Assembly: GCF_000092125.1 (NCBI RefSeq)
Contig: NC_014212.1
Span: 3,000,279-3,064,278 of the forward strand
Reading direction: 5' to 3'
Source: Allomeiothermus silvanus DSM 9946
Lineage (GTDB): Bacteria > Deinococcota > Deinococci > Deinococcales > Thermaceae
Length of the DNA: 64,000 nt
Under the pieces are notes generated by a model. The model did no database searches, had not been told where the DNA came from, and saw nothing but the letters and a program-made list of their open reading frames with translations. The translations under genes were made by a program, and so were the position numbers. The number at the start of each line of letters is the position of its first letter. Position 1 is the first letter of the stretch. This document shows positions 7,916-16,914 of this stretch, piece after piece.

Positions 7916-8698
7916 TCAGTAACCGCTCTTCAAACCGCCCTCACCCGTCGCCCGAACCCCTCCGGCCTTGCGCGCTTTGAACTCCTCGAGGATCGCGGCG
8001 GTGGCGGTAGCCCCTACCCGGGTGGTGCCTACGCGCATCACCTCGAGCAAGGCATCCAAGGTGCGCACCCCGCCCGCTGCCTTGATTTGCACGTGCGGCG
8101 AGACCGCCTCGCGCATGAGTTTGAGATCCTCGAGGGTCGCCCCGGAGGGGGCGAAGCCGGTGGAGGTCTTGACGAAATCGGCTCCCGCCTGCTCAGAAAG
8201 CTGGCAGCCCAGCACCTTCTGCTCCTCGCTCAAGTAGGCGTTCTCGAGGATCACCTTGACCAAGGCCCCACCCCTCTTGGCGACTTCGACCACCGCCTGG
8301 ATGTCCCCCAGCACGTACTCGGCCTCGCCGCCCCGCAACCGACCGATGTTGATGACCATGTCCAGCTCGACCGCGCCCTGCTCCATCGCCAGCTTGGCCT
8401 CGAAGACCTTGGTGGCGGTGGCCGAGCTTCCGTGGGGGAAGCCCACCACGGTTCCGACCTTGACGCTCGAGCCCCGCAATGCCTTGGCCGCGAGTTCTAC
8501 GTCACAGGGCTTCACACACACCGAGGCCACCCGGTAGCGCTCGGCCAGCTCGCAGCCCGCGAGGACCTCGGCGGGGGTGAGTTCGGGGCGCAACAGCGAG
8601 TGGTCGATCATCTGCGCGACCTGTTCATAGCTGAGGGTTTCTGCCGTAATCTCTTGAGTACCGGCGCTAGCCGGGTCGCTATGCGAATTCACTGGCAT
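7916..8698 (-). CDS. deoC: Deoxyribose-phosphate aldolase with a 13-residue N-terminal insertion
   Basis: The 260-residue DERA TIM barrel carries the Schiff-base lysine in FVKTSTGFA, the second lysine in IKAAGG, and VELDMVINIG. It cleaves 2-deoxyribose 5-phosphate to acetaldehyde and glyceraldehyde 3-phosphate in deoxynucleoside catabolism. The N-terminus reads MP, then VNSHSDPASAGTQ, then EITAETLSYEQVAQMIDHSL. The inserted 13 residues are a 39-bp element directly after codon 2. An ORF without them would begin MPEITAETL. The insertion is outside the barrel and is probably tolerated. The gene precedes, and is likely cotranscribed with, the sugar isomerase genes read from the right. Confidence 0.88.
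   Translation of the reverse strand: MPVNSHSDPASAGTQEITAETLSYEQVAQMIDHSLLRPELTPAEVLAGCELAERYRVASVCVKPCDVELAAKALRGSSVKVGTVVGFPHGSSATATKVFEAKLAMEQGAVELDMVINIGRLRGGEAEYVLGDIQAVVEVAKRGGALVKVILENAYLSEEQKVLGCQLSEQAGADFVKTSTGFAPSGATLEDLKLMREAVSPHVQIKAAGGVRTLDALLEVMRVGTTRVGATATAAILEEFKARKAGGVRATGEGGLKSGY
8655..8693 (-). repeat. 39-bp double-hairpin element, copy 3 (in deoC)
   Basis: Identical to the copy at 4620-4658. It lies two codons after the deoC start and is read in frame as VNSHSDPASAGTQ. Because it lies so close to the start codon, its two hairpins could also affect translation initiation. Confidence 0.9.
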
Positions 8699-8713
8699 GG
8701 ATTTCTCCTAGGG

Positions 8714-9628
8714 CTAGCTCACGAAATTCCTGAGGAAACGCCCGGACTGCACCAGCGCCCGCTTGCGGTCCTCGAGCGAGCCCTCATAAGCCCGGTCTTC
8801 GACCTCGATGCAGACCGGGCCTGAGTAGCGGGCCTCGGTAAGGTTGGCGAAGAAGTGGGTCCAGTTCACCTCGCCCAGCCCCGGCAGCTTGGGGGTGTGG
8901 TACTCGAGCGGGGTCGCCAAAATCCCTACCTGCCGCAGCTTGTCGCGGTCGATGCGCACGTCCTTGGCGTGGACGTGGAAGAGCTTGTCCTTGAACTCGA
9001 GCAAGGGCCAGGCCGGGTCCATCATCTGCCAGACCAGGTGGCTGGGGTCGTAGTTGAGGCCAAAGTGATCGGAGGGGATACGGCTGAACATCTCACGCCA
9101 GATGACCGGGCTCACCGCTAGGTTTTTGCCGCCCGGCCATTCGTCGCTGGTAAAGAGCATGGGGCAGTTCTCGATCCCGACCTTTACCCCCTCCCGCTCG
9201 GCGTGCCGGATGATCTCCGGCCAGCGCTCGTCGAAGAGGGCCCAGTTGTCCTTCAAGGATCGGCTGGGCTCCCGCCCGATGAAGGTATTCATCCGCCCGA
9301 TTCCCAGCCTTGCCGAGGCGCTGATGACTTTTTTGATGTGCTCGAGGTAGACGCTGGCCTCTTTTTCGTCGGCTACCAGCGGGTTGGGGTAGTAGCCCAA
9401 ACCCGAGATCGAGACCCCGTACTTCTGCATAAGCCCCTGGATCCGCTCGACCTCGGCGTCGTCCAGCTCGTTCACATCGATGTGGGTGACCCCGGCGTAG
9501 CGGCGCTCGGCCTTTCCTTTGGGCCAGCACATCACCTCTACGGTGTCGAAGCCTTGACGGGAGGCGAACTCGAGCACTTCCTCGAGGCCGAGATCGGGGA
9601 GAATCGCACTGACAAAACCTAGCTGCAT
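8714..9628 (-). CDS. Sugar phosphate isomerase/epimerase, AP-endonuclease-2-like TIM barrel
   Basis: The 304-residue protein has the family's metal-ligand signatures: [29 protein letters not shown] and the late [10 protein letters not shown]. Members isomerise or epimerise sugars, inosose or keto-sugars and usually stand beside Gfo/Idh/MocA dehydrogenases. Here such a dehydrogenase gene lies 12 bp upstream on the same strand and deoC lies downstream, so all three probably form an operon. The exact substrate cannot be read from the sequence. Confidence 0.8.
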   Translation of the reverse strand: MQLGFVSAILPDLGLEEVLEFASRQGFDTVEVMCWPKGKAERRYAGVTHIDVNELDDAEVERIQGLMQKYGVSISGLGYYPNPLVADEKEASVYLEHIKKVISASARLGIGRMNTFIGREPSRSLKDNWALFDERWPEIIRHAEREGVKVGIENCPMLFTSDEWPGGKNLAVSPVIWREMFSRIPSDHFGLNYDPSHLVWQMMDPAWPLLEFKDKLFHVHAKDVRIDRDKLRQVGILATPLEYHTPKLPGLGEVNWTHFFANLTEARYSGPVCIEVEDRAYEGSLEDRKRALVQSGRFLRNFVS

Positions 9629-9640
9629 AGGGTGGCTCCT

Positions 9641-10795
9641 CTAATACCTGACCTTGATCCATTTGCCCTTCTTGCTGCTCTCGAGGATCGCTTCGCACAA
9701 GGCTAGTTCCTTGTGGCCGTCCTCAAAGGTCGCATAGAGCGGGTTTTTGCTGGGCTTTCCCGCCTTGATGTCGGCATAGACAGCGCGGTAGAGCTGTTTG
9801 AAGGTGTCGGGGAAGCCCTCGTTGTGGCCGCCGGGGTAGCTGGTGTAGTGGGCAGCCTCGCCCTCTAAGAGGCTGGGGTCGCGGATCAGGGTACGGTTGG
9901 CGGCGTTGCGCTCCCCGATCCACAGCTCGTTGGGGCGCTCGCCGTTCCAAGCCAAAGCCCGCTCGGACCCCGCGATCTCCCACTCGATGCGGTTTTTGCG
10001 TCCAGCGGTAACCTGGGAAACGGTGAGTACCCCGCGCTTCCCGCCCGCAAAGCGCAAGAGTACCGAGGCGTAATCCTCGGTGGTGATCTTGACCGGCTCG
10101 GTGGCGGCTTCCCGGCTACCTTTCTTGCCGCTGAAGGTCTCTACCGAACCTGCCGGGGGACGCTGCCGGATGGGGTGCACGGTGTAAAGGTCGGCCATCA
10201 CCTCCTCTACTTCGAGCCCGGTGATAAAGGTCACCAGGTCCAGCCAGTGGGTGCCGATATCGCCGATGGCCCGCAGCTCTCCCCCATCCTCGGCCAATAC
10301 CCGCCAGTTGAAGTCGGTAGGGTAGAGGAGCCAGTCTTGCACGTAGCTTCCCTTGACGTGAAAGACCTCCCCGATCTCACCCCGCCGTACCATCTCGCGG
10401 GCTTGCAGGCAGAGCGGATAGAAGCGGAGGTTGTAGTTGACCGCCGTCACCAGCTCGGGGTACTGCTGGGCGGCGGCGACGAGTTCTTTGGTCTCCTGGG
10501 TGTTCATGCCCAAGGGCTTTTCGCAGACCACGTGCTTGCCCGCTTCCAGGGCTTGCAGGACCTGCTCGCGGTGGAAGCGGTTGGGGCTGGTGAGGTGGAC
10601 GACCGCGACTTCCGGATCGGAGAGCATCTCGGCGTAGCTCGAGTAGCCCCGCTCGAGCCCAATGTTTTGCGCGGCCTGGCGCGACTTTTCCGGACTCGAG
10701 CCCAGCACCCCCTTGACCTTGACCCCGATCCGCCGCAGGGCCTCTACGTGTACCGGGCCGATAAAACCTGTGCCGACCACCCCGACTTTGATCAT
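9641..10795 (-). CDS. Gfo/Idh/MocA-family NAD(P)-dependent oxidoreductase
   Basis: The 384-residue protein starts with a Rossmann motif ([17 protein letters not shown]), has the family signature [11 protein letters not shown] near residue 95, and an active-site-type region DIGTHWLDL. Such enzymes oxidise or reduce sugars and polyols. It is the first gene of the leftward operon with the TIM-barrel isomerase and deoC. The substrate is unknown; the set resembles inositol or disaccharide oxidation clusters. Confidence 0.82.
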   Translation of the reverse strand: MIKVGVVGTGFIGPVHVEALRRIGVKVKGVLGSSPEKSRQAAQNIGLERGYSSYAEMLSDPEVAVVHLTSPNRFHREQVLQALEAGKHVVCEKPLGMNTQETKELVAAAQQYPELVTAVNYNLRFYPLCLQAREMVRRGEIGEVFHVKGSYVQDWLLYPTDFNWRVLAEDGGELRAIGDIGTHWLDLVTFITGLEVEEVMADLYTVHPIRQRPPAGSVETFSGKKGSREAATEPVKITTEDYASVLLRFAGGKRGVLTVSQVTAGRKNRIEWEIAGSERALAWNGERPNELWIGERNAANRTLIRDPSLLEGEAAHYTSYPGGHNEGFPDTFKQLYRAVYADIKAGKPSKNPLYATFEDGHKELALCEAILESSKKGKWIKVRY

Positions 10796-10848
10796 CTATC
10801 GCCTCCTGGATAGGGCTAAAACAAAAGCTCATCGCTGTGGGAGTACTC

Positions 10849-11100
10849 CTAAAATATCCTTGGCCCGCCCCCACAAAGCAAGTACCGTCCAAGTCCAAAC
10901 GTCGGCACCCCTAGCAGCACGCCGCGCTCGGTGAGCACAAGGATTTGCGAGGCGTAAGTGATCCTCCGGCCACGCTCCCAATAGATCGTGCTCCAAGATC
11001 CCAGGAGTGAGGCTGTAATTGGGGTAGGCCCGAGGCTCCAGAGGGTTTCCTTGAGCTGGAGGTAGAGCGGCAACGGGACGCGCTTCTGGGAGCTTCATAA
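10849..11100 (-). pseudogene. Possible regulator remnant between the sugar operon and the IS
   Basis: The 329-bp gap 10796-11124 has no intact gene. On the minus strand a 74-codon stretch contains LPLYLQLKETLW and [22 protein letters not shown]. These weakly recall the start and the winged-helix end (TERGVL...G.GTF) of GntR-family regulators. Related pieces fall in different frames, so a decayed regulator of the sugar genes is possible. This is a weak call from pattern only. Confidence 0.25.
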
Positions 11101-11124
11101 GGCTTCTTTCCCGAGCTGGCGGAC

Positions 11125-12264
11125 TGAACCCGGACAAACACATGTGAGACTCTAAGCTGGGATAAAAAGAGGGGAACCGACCAGGAAAGGAGGTTCCCCA
11201 GGTGCAGTTTACCACCGTTGGCCGAGAGATATGGAGAGGCGCTAGACAAGCACAGAGGCTGGCCGAGGCCAACGCAAGCGACCCAGAGGTCCAGGAACGT
11301 CTGCGCAAGCTCCGACTGGTCAAAGCCCTGCGTGAAAGTAAAAAGAGCTGGAAGGAGATCCAGGACCTGGTCGGGATCAGCCGGGCCACCTACCACCGCT
11401 GGCAAAAAGCCCTAAAAGAAAAGGGCCTGGCTGGACTCAAACCCCGCTCCCGCCGCCCTAAGCACCTGCGCACAAAGGTCCACTGGACCCCAGGGCTGCT
11501 CATTAGAATAGAAACTCTCCGCAAGGAAAACCCCACCTGGGGACGCTGGTCCATCTGGCTTACCCTCCGCAAGGAGGGTTTCCAGATGAGCGAACGCACG
11601 GTGGGGCGCATCCTGGCCTACCTGGAGAAGCACCGACGTATCGAGAGCGTGGCCGGCTACCTGGCCCGGACTCAAAGAGGGAAGCTAAAGCGAAGGGTAA
11701 ACCGGCCCTACGCCAAAAGGAAGCCCCGAGGATACGAGGCCAGGGCTCCTGGGGACCTGGTCCAGGTGGACACCCTCACCCTGACCTTAGGACCGGGAAG
11801 CATGGTCAAGCACTTCTCGGCGATTGACCTCCATAGCCGGTTTGTCCTGGCGGAGGTGCACAGCCGGGCCACGGCTAAGCTTTCTGAGGGGTTCTTGTCC
11901 TTGCTTCTGGCCAGGGCCCCTTTTCCCATCCGGGCCATCCAGGTGGATGGGGGCAGCGAGTTCATGGCCGAGTTTGAGGAGGCCTGCTGTGCTCTGGGGA
12001 TTGCCTTGTTTGTGCTACCGCCGAGGAGTCCTAAACTCAATGGTCACGTGGAGCGGATGCAGCGGACCTTCAAGGAGGAGTTCTACACCCGGCCTTTGCC
12101 CACCCCGCTCAGCGAGCTGCAGGCAGAGCTGGATACCTACCTGGACTACTACAACCGCCGAAGGCCTCACATGGCCCTGGGGGGTCTTGCTCCGCTGGAG
12201 TTTTTGGCTAAGATGCAAGAGGAGTCGGTTCCTCAAAGAGTCTCAAATGTGTTGACCGATTACA
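11125..12264 (+). mobile_element. Complete 1140-bp insertion sequence, copy A (DDE integrase type, IS481-like)
   Basis: The ends are imperfect inverted repeats of about 28 bp sharing the internal block GAGACTCT, running from TGAACCCGG at the left to ...CGATTACA at the right, so the termini are 5'-TG and CA-3'. It is flanked by the 5-bp target duplication CGGAC (11120-11124 and 12265-12269). A second copy of the same length lies at 60946-62085, with target duplication GGTTT. The shared boundary of the two copies fixes the ends exactly. Intact ends and target repeats indicate recent transposition. Confidence 0.93.
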
Positions 12265-12272
12265 CGGACTAG
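11202..12272 (+). CDS. IS transposase, copy A; stop codon supplied by the target
   Basis: The 356-residue transposase has an N-terminal helix-turn-helix (residues ~40-85, WKEIQDLVGISRATYHRWQK) and an rve integrase core. The DDE residues lie in VQVDTLTL, IQVDGGSEF and GHVERMQRTFKEE. The GTG start follows AAAGGAGG. GGGGAACC (11171-11178) and GGTTCCCC (11192-11199) can pair across this ribosome site. The coding frame runs through the right end of the IS and stops at a TAG in flanking DNA, giving the C-terminus DYTD; copy B ends DYKT. The product should be intact and active. Confidence 0.9.
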   Translation: MQFTTVGREIWRGARQAQRLAEANASDPEVQERLRKLRLVKALRESKKSWKEIQDLVGISRATYHRWQKALKEKGLAGLKPRSRRPKHLRTKVHWTPGLLIRIETLRKENPTWGRWSIWLTLRKEGFQMSERTVGRILAYLEKHRRIESVAGYLARTQRGKLKRRVNRPYAKRKPRGYEARAPGDLVQVDTLTLTLGPGSMVKHFSAIDLHSRFVLAEVHSRATAKLSEGFLSLLLARAPFPIRAIQVDGGSEFMAEFEEACCALGIALFVLPPRSPKLNGHVERMQRTFKEEFYTRPLPTPLSELQAELDTYLDYYNRRRPHMALGGLAPLEFLAKMQEESVPQRVSNVLTDYTD

Positions 12273-12464
12273 ACATCCGGTGGTTCGTACCTTTATATTC
12301 CACCCTGGATCGGCTCACCAAGCAAGTGCGAGAAGGTAGGGTTCCGTTTGGCGTCTTGAGCGGCATCCAGCATGAGCACCGGGGCCGCGGGCCGGGGTTG
12401 ACCCCAGAAGGGTGGAGGGTAGAATCGAGTCCCTCACGGTTTCGATTTAGCAAGGTTGACGATC

Positions 12465-13345
12465 ATGGCAAATGCTTCTATCGGTTTGGATCTGGGAGGA
12501 ACCACCTATAGCCTGGGCTGGCTCGACCAGGAGGGCCGCTTGCGCGACCTGGTGAGCCTCGAGACCCACTCCTACCGTCCGCCCGCCGAGATCGTGGCCG
12601 ATCTGGCCCGCGCCACCCAGGCCACCGTCGAGAAAGCCCGGCTAGCCGGGTACAGCGTCATAGCCGCCGGGATCGGGGTTCCAGCGGTGATAGATCCCTG
12701 GGCCGGGAAGGTGCTGCTGCCGCCTAATTTCGCCGAAGGCTGGCATGGCCTAGCGTTGGCAGCCCAGTTACGGGCCCTCACTGGCCTGCCCACCTGGCTC
12801 GTCAACGACGCCCGCGCCTTCACCTTCGCCGAGTCACGGCTAGGAGCGGGAAGGGGTTACAGCCAACTGCTGGGCATCACCGTGGGAACCGGGGTGGGCG
12901 GGGGCTGATCCTGAACGGCCAGCTGTATCTGGGGCGCTGGGGTACGGCAGGCGAGTTCGGGCACCAAGTCTATGACCCCCATGGGCAGGTCTGCGGCTGC
13001 GGCGGGGTGGGTTGTATCGAAGCTTATGCCTCTGGCCCGGCTATTGTGGCGGCGGCAGCGCGCCCCTTGCGCCAGGGCCGGGTGCCCATCCTGCGCGAGA
13101 TCATCGGGAACTCGCTGGATCGCCTCAGCCCTAAAGCCGTGGCGGAGGCTGCCCTAGCAGGCGAGGAGGAATGCCGCGCGATCTATCGCCAGGTGGGCCG
13201 GGTGCTGGGCTTGGGGATCAGCATCGCCGAACACCTTCACGAGCTAAAGATCCTCCGGGCAGAGTTGGACGAGCCAGGGGTGATGGGAGCTGCGGTATGG
13301 GCGGCCGAGCAGTGGGCGAGCATGTACCCAAAGCACCAATCCTGA
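12465..13345 (+). pseudogene. ROK-family sugar kinase interrupted by a one-base frameshift
   Basis: The first part (IGLDLGGTTYSLGW, LVNDARAFTFAE, GTGVGGG) ends at a TGA at about 12906. The rest (LILNGQLYLGRWGTAGEFGH, zinc motif CGCGGVGCIEA) continues in another frame to 13345. The break is at a run of five G (12900-12904); one extra G restores a complete ROK protein of about 294 residues. Causes could be true inactivation, phase variation or a base-call error. I prefer the ATG at 12465 over the TTG at 12456. The family phosphorylates sugars or represses sugar genes; this copy has no N-terminal helix-turn-helix, so a kinase is more likely. Confidence 0.75.
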
Positions 13346-13352
13346 TAGGTTG

Positions 13353-14099
13353 ATGCGTATGGAAACGATCAATGTCACGATTTGGAACGAGTACCTCCAC
13401 GAAACCCGCAACCCACGAGTGCAGGCCATCTACCCCGAGGGTATCCACCGAGCCATCGCGAAGGGGCTCGAGCCCCTAGGCGACTTCGCCATCCGCACCG
13501 CCACCCTGGCCGAGCCCGAGCACGGGCTCAGCGCAGCGGTGCTCGAGCAAACCGACGTGCTCCTATGGTGGGGCCACGTAGCCCATGACCAAGTGAGCGA
13601 AAAGGTAGTGGAGCAGGTACAGTTGCAGGTACTTTCAGGCATGGGGCTGATCGTGCTGCACTCGGGGCACTACGCCAAGATCTTCAAGCGGCTGATGGGC
13701 ACCTTTTGTAGCCTCAAGTGGCGCGAGGCGGGCGAGCGCGAGCGGCTGTGGAACCTGCGCCCCGACCATCCCATCCTGCAAGGCATCCCGGAGTACATCG
13801 AACTCCGCGAGGAGGAAATGTACGGCGAGCGCTTCGACATCCCTGAGCCCGACGAACTCCTGATGATCTCCTGGTTCCAGGGCGGGGAGGTTTTTAGGAG
13901 TGCCTGCACCTGGACCCGCGGGCACGGGCGGATCTTCTATTTCCGGCCCGGCCACGAAACCTACCCCACCTACTACAACCCTCATGTGTTGCGCATCCTG
14001 GCCAACGCCTGCGGCTGGGCAAGGCGGCGGGTACGGCTCGATGTGACCCAGGCTCCCCATAGCCAACCGCTGGAACCGCTGCCCCGGGAGGCGCAATGA
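13353..14099 (+). CDS. ThuA-like (trehalose utilisation) protein
   Basis: The protein of about 248 residues has a class-I glutamine amidotransferase-like fold typical of Thu[31 protein letters not shown], and a C-terminal [21 protein letters not shown]. ThuA proteins accompany dehydrogenases for 3-keto-disaccharides. The start is ATG 13353 or 13359; a TTG at 13350 is less likely. It follows the ROK gene by about 8 bp and overlaps the next oxidoreductase by 4 bp, so the three form an operon. Confidence 0.82.
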   Translation: MRMETINVTIWNEYLHETRNPRVQAIYPEGIHRAIAKGLEPLGDFAIRTATLAEPEHGLSAAVLEQTDVLLWWGHVAHDQVSEKVVEQVQLQVLSGMGLIVLHSGHYAKIFKRLMGTFCSLKWREAGERERLWNLRPDHPILQGIPEYIELREEEMYGERFDIPEPDELLMISWFQGGEVFRSACTWTRGHGRIFYFRPGHETYPTYYNPHVLRILANACGWARRRVRLDVTQAPHSQPLEPLPREAQ

Positions 14100-15157
14100 G
14101 CACCCCCAAGGCCCTTCGGGTAGGGATCATCGGGGCAGGTGGGATCTCCAATGCCCACTACAAAGGCTATGTCGCAGGCGGAGCACAGGTGGTAGCGGTA
14201 GCCGATGTAAACCTGGCCGCCCTGGAAACCCGCCAGAGCGAGTGGGGGGTCAGGCAAGCCTTTACCGATTACGAACAGCTCTTGGCACTTCCCGAGGTCG
14301 AGGCGGTCTCGATCTGTACCCCTAACGCTTTCCACTACCCCGCCACGTTGGCGGCGGCCAAGGCGGGCAAGCACATCCTCTGTGAGAAGCCCATCTCGCT
14401 CTCTTTGGCTGAGGCCCAGCAGATGATCGAAGCTTGCCGCACAGCCGGGGTTGTCTTACAGATCAACCACCACCTGCGCTCGAGCGGCGCGGCCTGCAAA
14501 GCCAAGCAAATCCTCGAGTCGGGCGAGCTGGGCCGGGTCACCTTTATCCGGCTGCGCCAAGCCCACGACTGGGGTGGGACTAACGCAGTGCGCGAATCCT
14601 TCGGCAAAAAAGCCCTCTCGGGAGGTGGCACCCTGCTCGACAACGGCTGCCACCTGTTTGATCTGGCCCGCTACTTTGGCGGGGAGGTAGAAGAGATCTT
14701 CGCCCGCACCGCCACCCTCAAGTTCGACATCGAAGTCGAAGACACTGCCCACGCCTCGCTGAGGTTCGAGAGCGGAGCCTTGGGTGAGATCGAGGCGGCC
14801 TGGACTGCCACCGGTTGGGAGGAAGGCTTTTGGATCTATGGCACCAAAGGGGCGCTCGAGTACACCAACCGCTATGGCCGGCCAATGCTGCGCTTTAGCC
14901 ACCGCACCTCCCCTGGTACTACCTGGGCCGAGCCAGACCACACCGACCATACCTTTGCCGGTGAGCCTAGCCACACCCGCCACGTGGGGAACTTCCTAGC
15001 CGCCATCCGGGGGGAGCGCCCGGTGATCTGCACTGGCCAGGATGGCCTGGAGGCAGTACGGCTGGTGCTGGCGGCCTATGAGAGTGCCCGTACGGGCCAA
15101 CCCCTGCGGCTCGAGGATTTTCGTCTTGGAGAAACTCCCCAGGAGGAAACCGCGTGA
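14096..15157 (+). CDS. Gfo/Idh/MocA-family oxidoreductase
   Basis: The 353-residue protein has a Rossmann motif ([17 protein letters not shown]), the signature [15 protein letters not shown], and the active-site-type segment [17 protein letters not shown]. The ATGA overlap with ThuA implies translational coupling. The ThuA plus Gfo/Idh pair is typical of pathways that oxidise disaccharides or sugars to 3-keto forms (ThuAB-like), which is the likely role here. A 7-bp stem (GCCCAAA/TTTGGGC) at 15172-15191 follows the stop and may be a weak terminator. Confidence 0.83.
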   Translation: MSTPKALRVGIIGAGGISNAHYKGYVAGGAQVVAVADVNLAALETRQSEWGVRQAFTDYEQLLALPEVEAVSICTPNAFHYPATLAAAKAGKHILCEKPISLSLAEAQQMIEACRTAGVVLQINHHLRSSGAACKAKQILESGELGRVTFIRLRQAHDWGGTNAVRESFGKKALSGGGTLLDNGCHLFDLARYFGGEVEEIFARTATLKFDIEVEDTAHASLRFESGALGEIEAAWTATGWEEGFWIYGTKGALEYTNRYGRPMLRFSHRTSPGTTWAEPDHTDHTFAGEPSHTRHVGNFLAAIRGERPVICTGQDGLEAVRLVLAAYESARTGQPLRLEDFRLGETPQEETA

Positions 15158-15273
15158 AGCCCTGGGAAGTGGCCCAAAATCGGCTTTGGGCGACCTGCCA
15201 CACCGATACCACAAACACTGCGGACGACGGTCCGATACGGGTGGGGCAGACCATCCCCTCGCAGCTTGGGGCG

Positions 15274-16050
15274 CTAACGCACCAGTAGGGGTAACACGAT
15301 AAACAAAAACACGTTAGCGATCCCGTGAGCTAGAGCCACCCCCAGGATCGAGCCGGTACGGTAGACGATCCAGCCAAATATCAGCCCAATAGCGACCGCA
15401 AAAAGCACATCGGGGAAAGAGTGCCAGCCAAGGTGAAGCACCCCGGATACCAAAGCCACGTAGCAGATCCCCTGCGTCGGACCGAGGGCCCCAATGGCTG
15501 CCCGTTGCATCAGGCCGCGAAAGAGCAACTCCTCGCTAAAGCCCGTAAACAAGATCAGGCTCAATACCGGCCAGATCAAGGTACTCGGCTCGAGGCTGGC
15601 CACCAGCGGAGTGGGTTGGATGACCAGGCGCTCGAGCCAACCCAAGAGCGGTCCCAAGGCAGCCACCGGGATTTGCACCCAGAACCCACGCAAGTTAAGG
15701 CCTACCTCTCCCCAGGTGTACCCCAGTTGCCGGGCTGCGACCAAACTTGCCAGGATGAGCGGGATGTTGACCACGGCGTACTGGTACACCGGGTCTGCTA
15801 GTAGCGCCGGAATCGAAAGCGAAACCACCCGCAGCAGCGGGGCTAGGGCCAAAGCCGCATACAGCCGACCCAGCGACTCCTTGCTAAAGGCGGAGTGAAC
15901 CAACAAGGTTACCGCTAGCGCCACGTGCACAGCCAGACTCACTGCCGGGTAAGCCCCCGCTGCTAGCACTTCGGCGAAGAGTAAGATCCCCAGGTAACAC
16001 CAAACCATCCCGGTCCCGCTGAAAAAGCTGCTAGCTCGAGAGCGGTTCAA
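15274..16050 (-). CDS. CPBP-family intramembrane metalloprotease (CAAX protease-like)
   Basis: The 258-residue polytopic protein carries the CPBP/Abi motifs: the Glu-Glu pair in GFSEELLFRGLMQRA, the His in LHLGWHS, and the third motif HGIANVF near the C-terminus. The family comprises membrane proteases involved in prenyl-protein processing or bacteriocin immunity; bacterial substrates are mostly unknown. It overlaps the upstream DUF1616 gene by 4 bp. It is convergent with the sugar operon. Confidence 0.85.
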   Translation of the reverse strand: MNRSRASSFFSGTGMVWCYLGILLFAEVLAAGAYPAVSLAVHVALAVTLLVHSAFSKESLGRLYAALALAPLLRVVSLSIPALLADPVYQYAVVNIPLILASLVAARQLGYTWGEVGLNLRGFWVQIPVAALGPLLGWLERLVIQPTPLVASLEPSTLIWPVLSLILFTGFSEELLFRGLMQRAAIGALGPTQGICYVALVSGVLHLGWHSFPDVLFAVAIGLIFGWIVYRTGSILGVALAHGIANVFLFIVLPLLVR

Positions 16051-16868
16051 GGGGTTCCCTCCCCACCGGGCTGCAACATCAGGTAGACCTCGCGGTAAGG
16101 CTTAGCTTCTCCTTTGCGGTATAACTCCAAACGCAAGCGGCCCTCGCCGCCCGCTGGAGCGGTCAGTTGAAGGGTCTGCTCCCAGGTCTGGCCGCTCGCC
16201 AAAAGTGGTAGCTCAAGCGGAGCCATTCCGGGAGCCTGGAGCACATAGGCCATCGGGCGGCCCTCGAGATTACGCACCCCTACTTCTACCACCATAGCTG
16301 CGCCGGGAGTCACCCGCACCGGATAATCTTCGAAATGGCCTGTCGGACCGAGCAAGTAGAACTCGGTGAGTGGCACATTAGGTCGCACGAAGAACGACAG
16401 CACAAATACCAAGGCTGCCGCGGTGACTCCCCATCCCAGCCATCGGGGCGACCAGGAAAGATCGGGGTAGAACCAATCCTCACGGCGCAACCGGCGGCGG
16501 CGGTACACCGCCACCCCCCCTATCAGCAAGGTAAAACCACTCAACCCTAGCGCTAAGGGTACCGGGCGAATGCCCCAGGTAGCGCTTAGGATCACCCCTA
16601 AAAAGCTGACGGGTATCACCGCGAGCCCTAAGCTCATCACGAGGCGCTCGACTGGGTCAAGATCCGAACGCTTGGGGAAAAGCGCAACCATTAAGGTATA
16701 GCCAGGGACCGCCAACACCACTAGAAAACCCAGCAAGATCCGTAATGGGTTCTGCGCCCCAGGCCAGAGCACCAGCCACATGCTCATCGCTAAGGCCAAG
16801 GCCAAGGCCATCAGCAGATCCCAATGAGCCCACCCACCTCTCACATGCTTAGTGTAGCCGCCTTGCAT
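16047..16868 (-). CDS. DUF1616-type membrane protein
   Basis: The 273-residue protein has four hydrophobic helices in its first 150 residues (LLGFLVVLAVPGYTLMVALF is typical of DUF1616), a charged loop VYRRRRLRRED, then another helix. The last ~110 residues form an extracytoplasmic beta-rich domain with a CARDB-like pattern (VVEVGVRNLEGRPMAYVLQ). ATG 16868 was chosen because GGAGGAG stands directly before it. Function is unknown; it is coupled to the CPBP protease gene. Confidence 0.72.
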   Translation of the reverse strand: MQGGYTKHVRGGWAHWDLLMALALALAMSMWLVLWPGAQNPLRILLGFLVVLAVPGYTLMVALFPKRSDLDPVERLVMSLGLAVIPVSFLGVILSATWGIRPVPLALGLSGFTLLIGGVAVYRRRRLRREDWFYPDLSWSPRWLGWGVTAAALVFVLSFFVRPNVPLTEFYLLGPTGHFEDYPVRVTPGAAMVVEVGVRNLEGRPMAYVLQAPGMAPLELPLLASGQTWEQTLQLTAPAGGEGRLRLELYRKGEAKPYREVYLMLQPGGEGTP

Positions 16869-16914
16869 ACTCCTCCGCCTTTCATGTGACAACCTTTCAA
16901 TCGGCACCCCCGCC

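Noticed and set aside
12651-12665. Another 39-bp element in the ROK gene (GCTAGCCGGGTAC)
   Set aside because: Only part of the second stem matches; neither the AGTGAA nor the ACTCA end is present.
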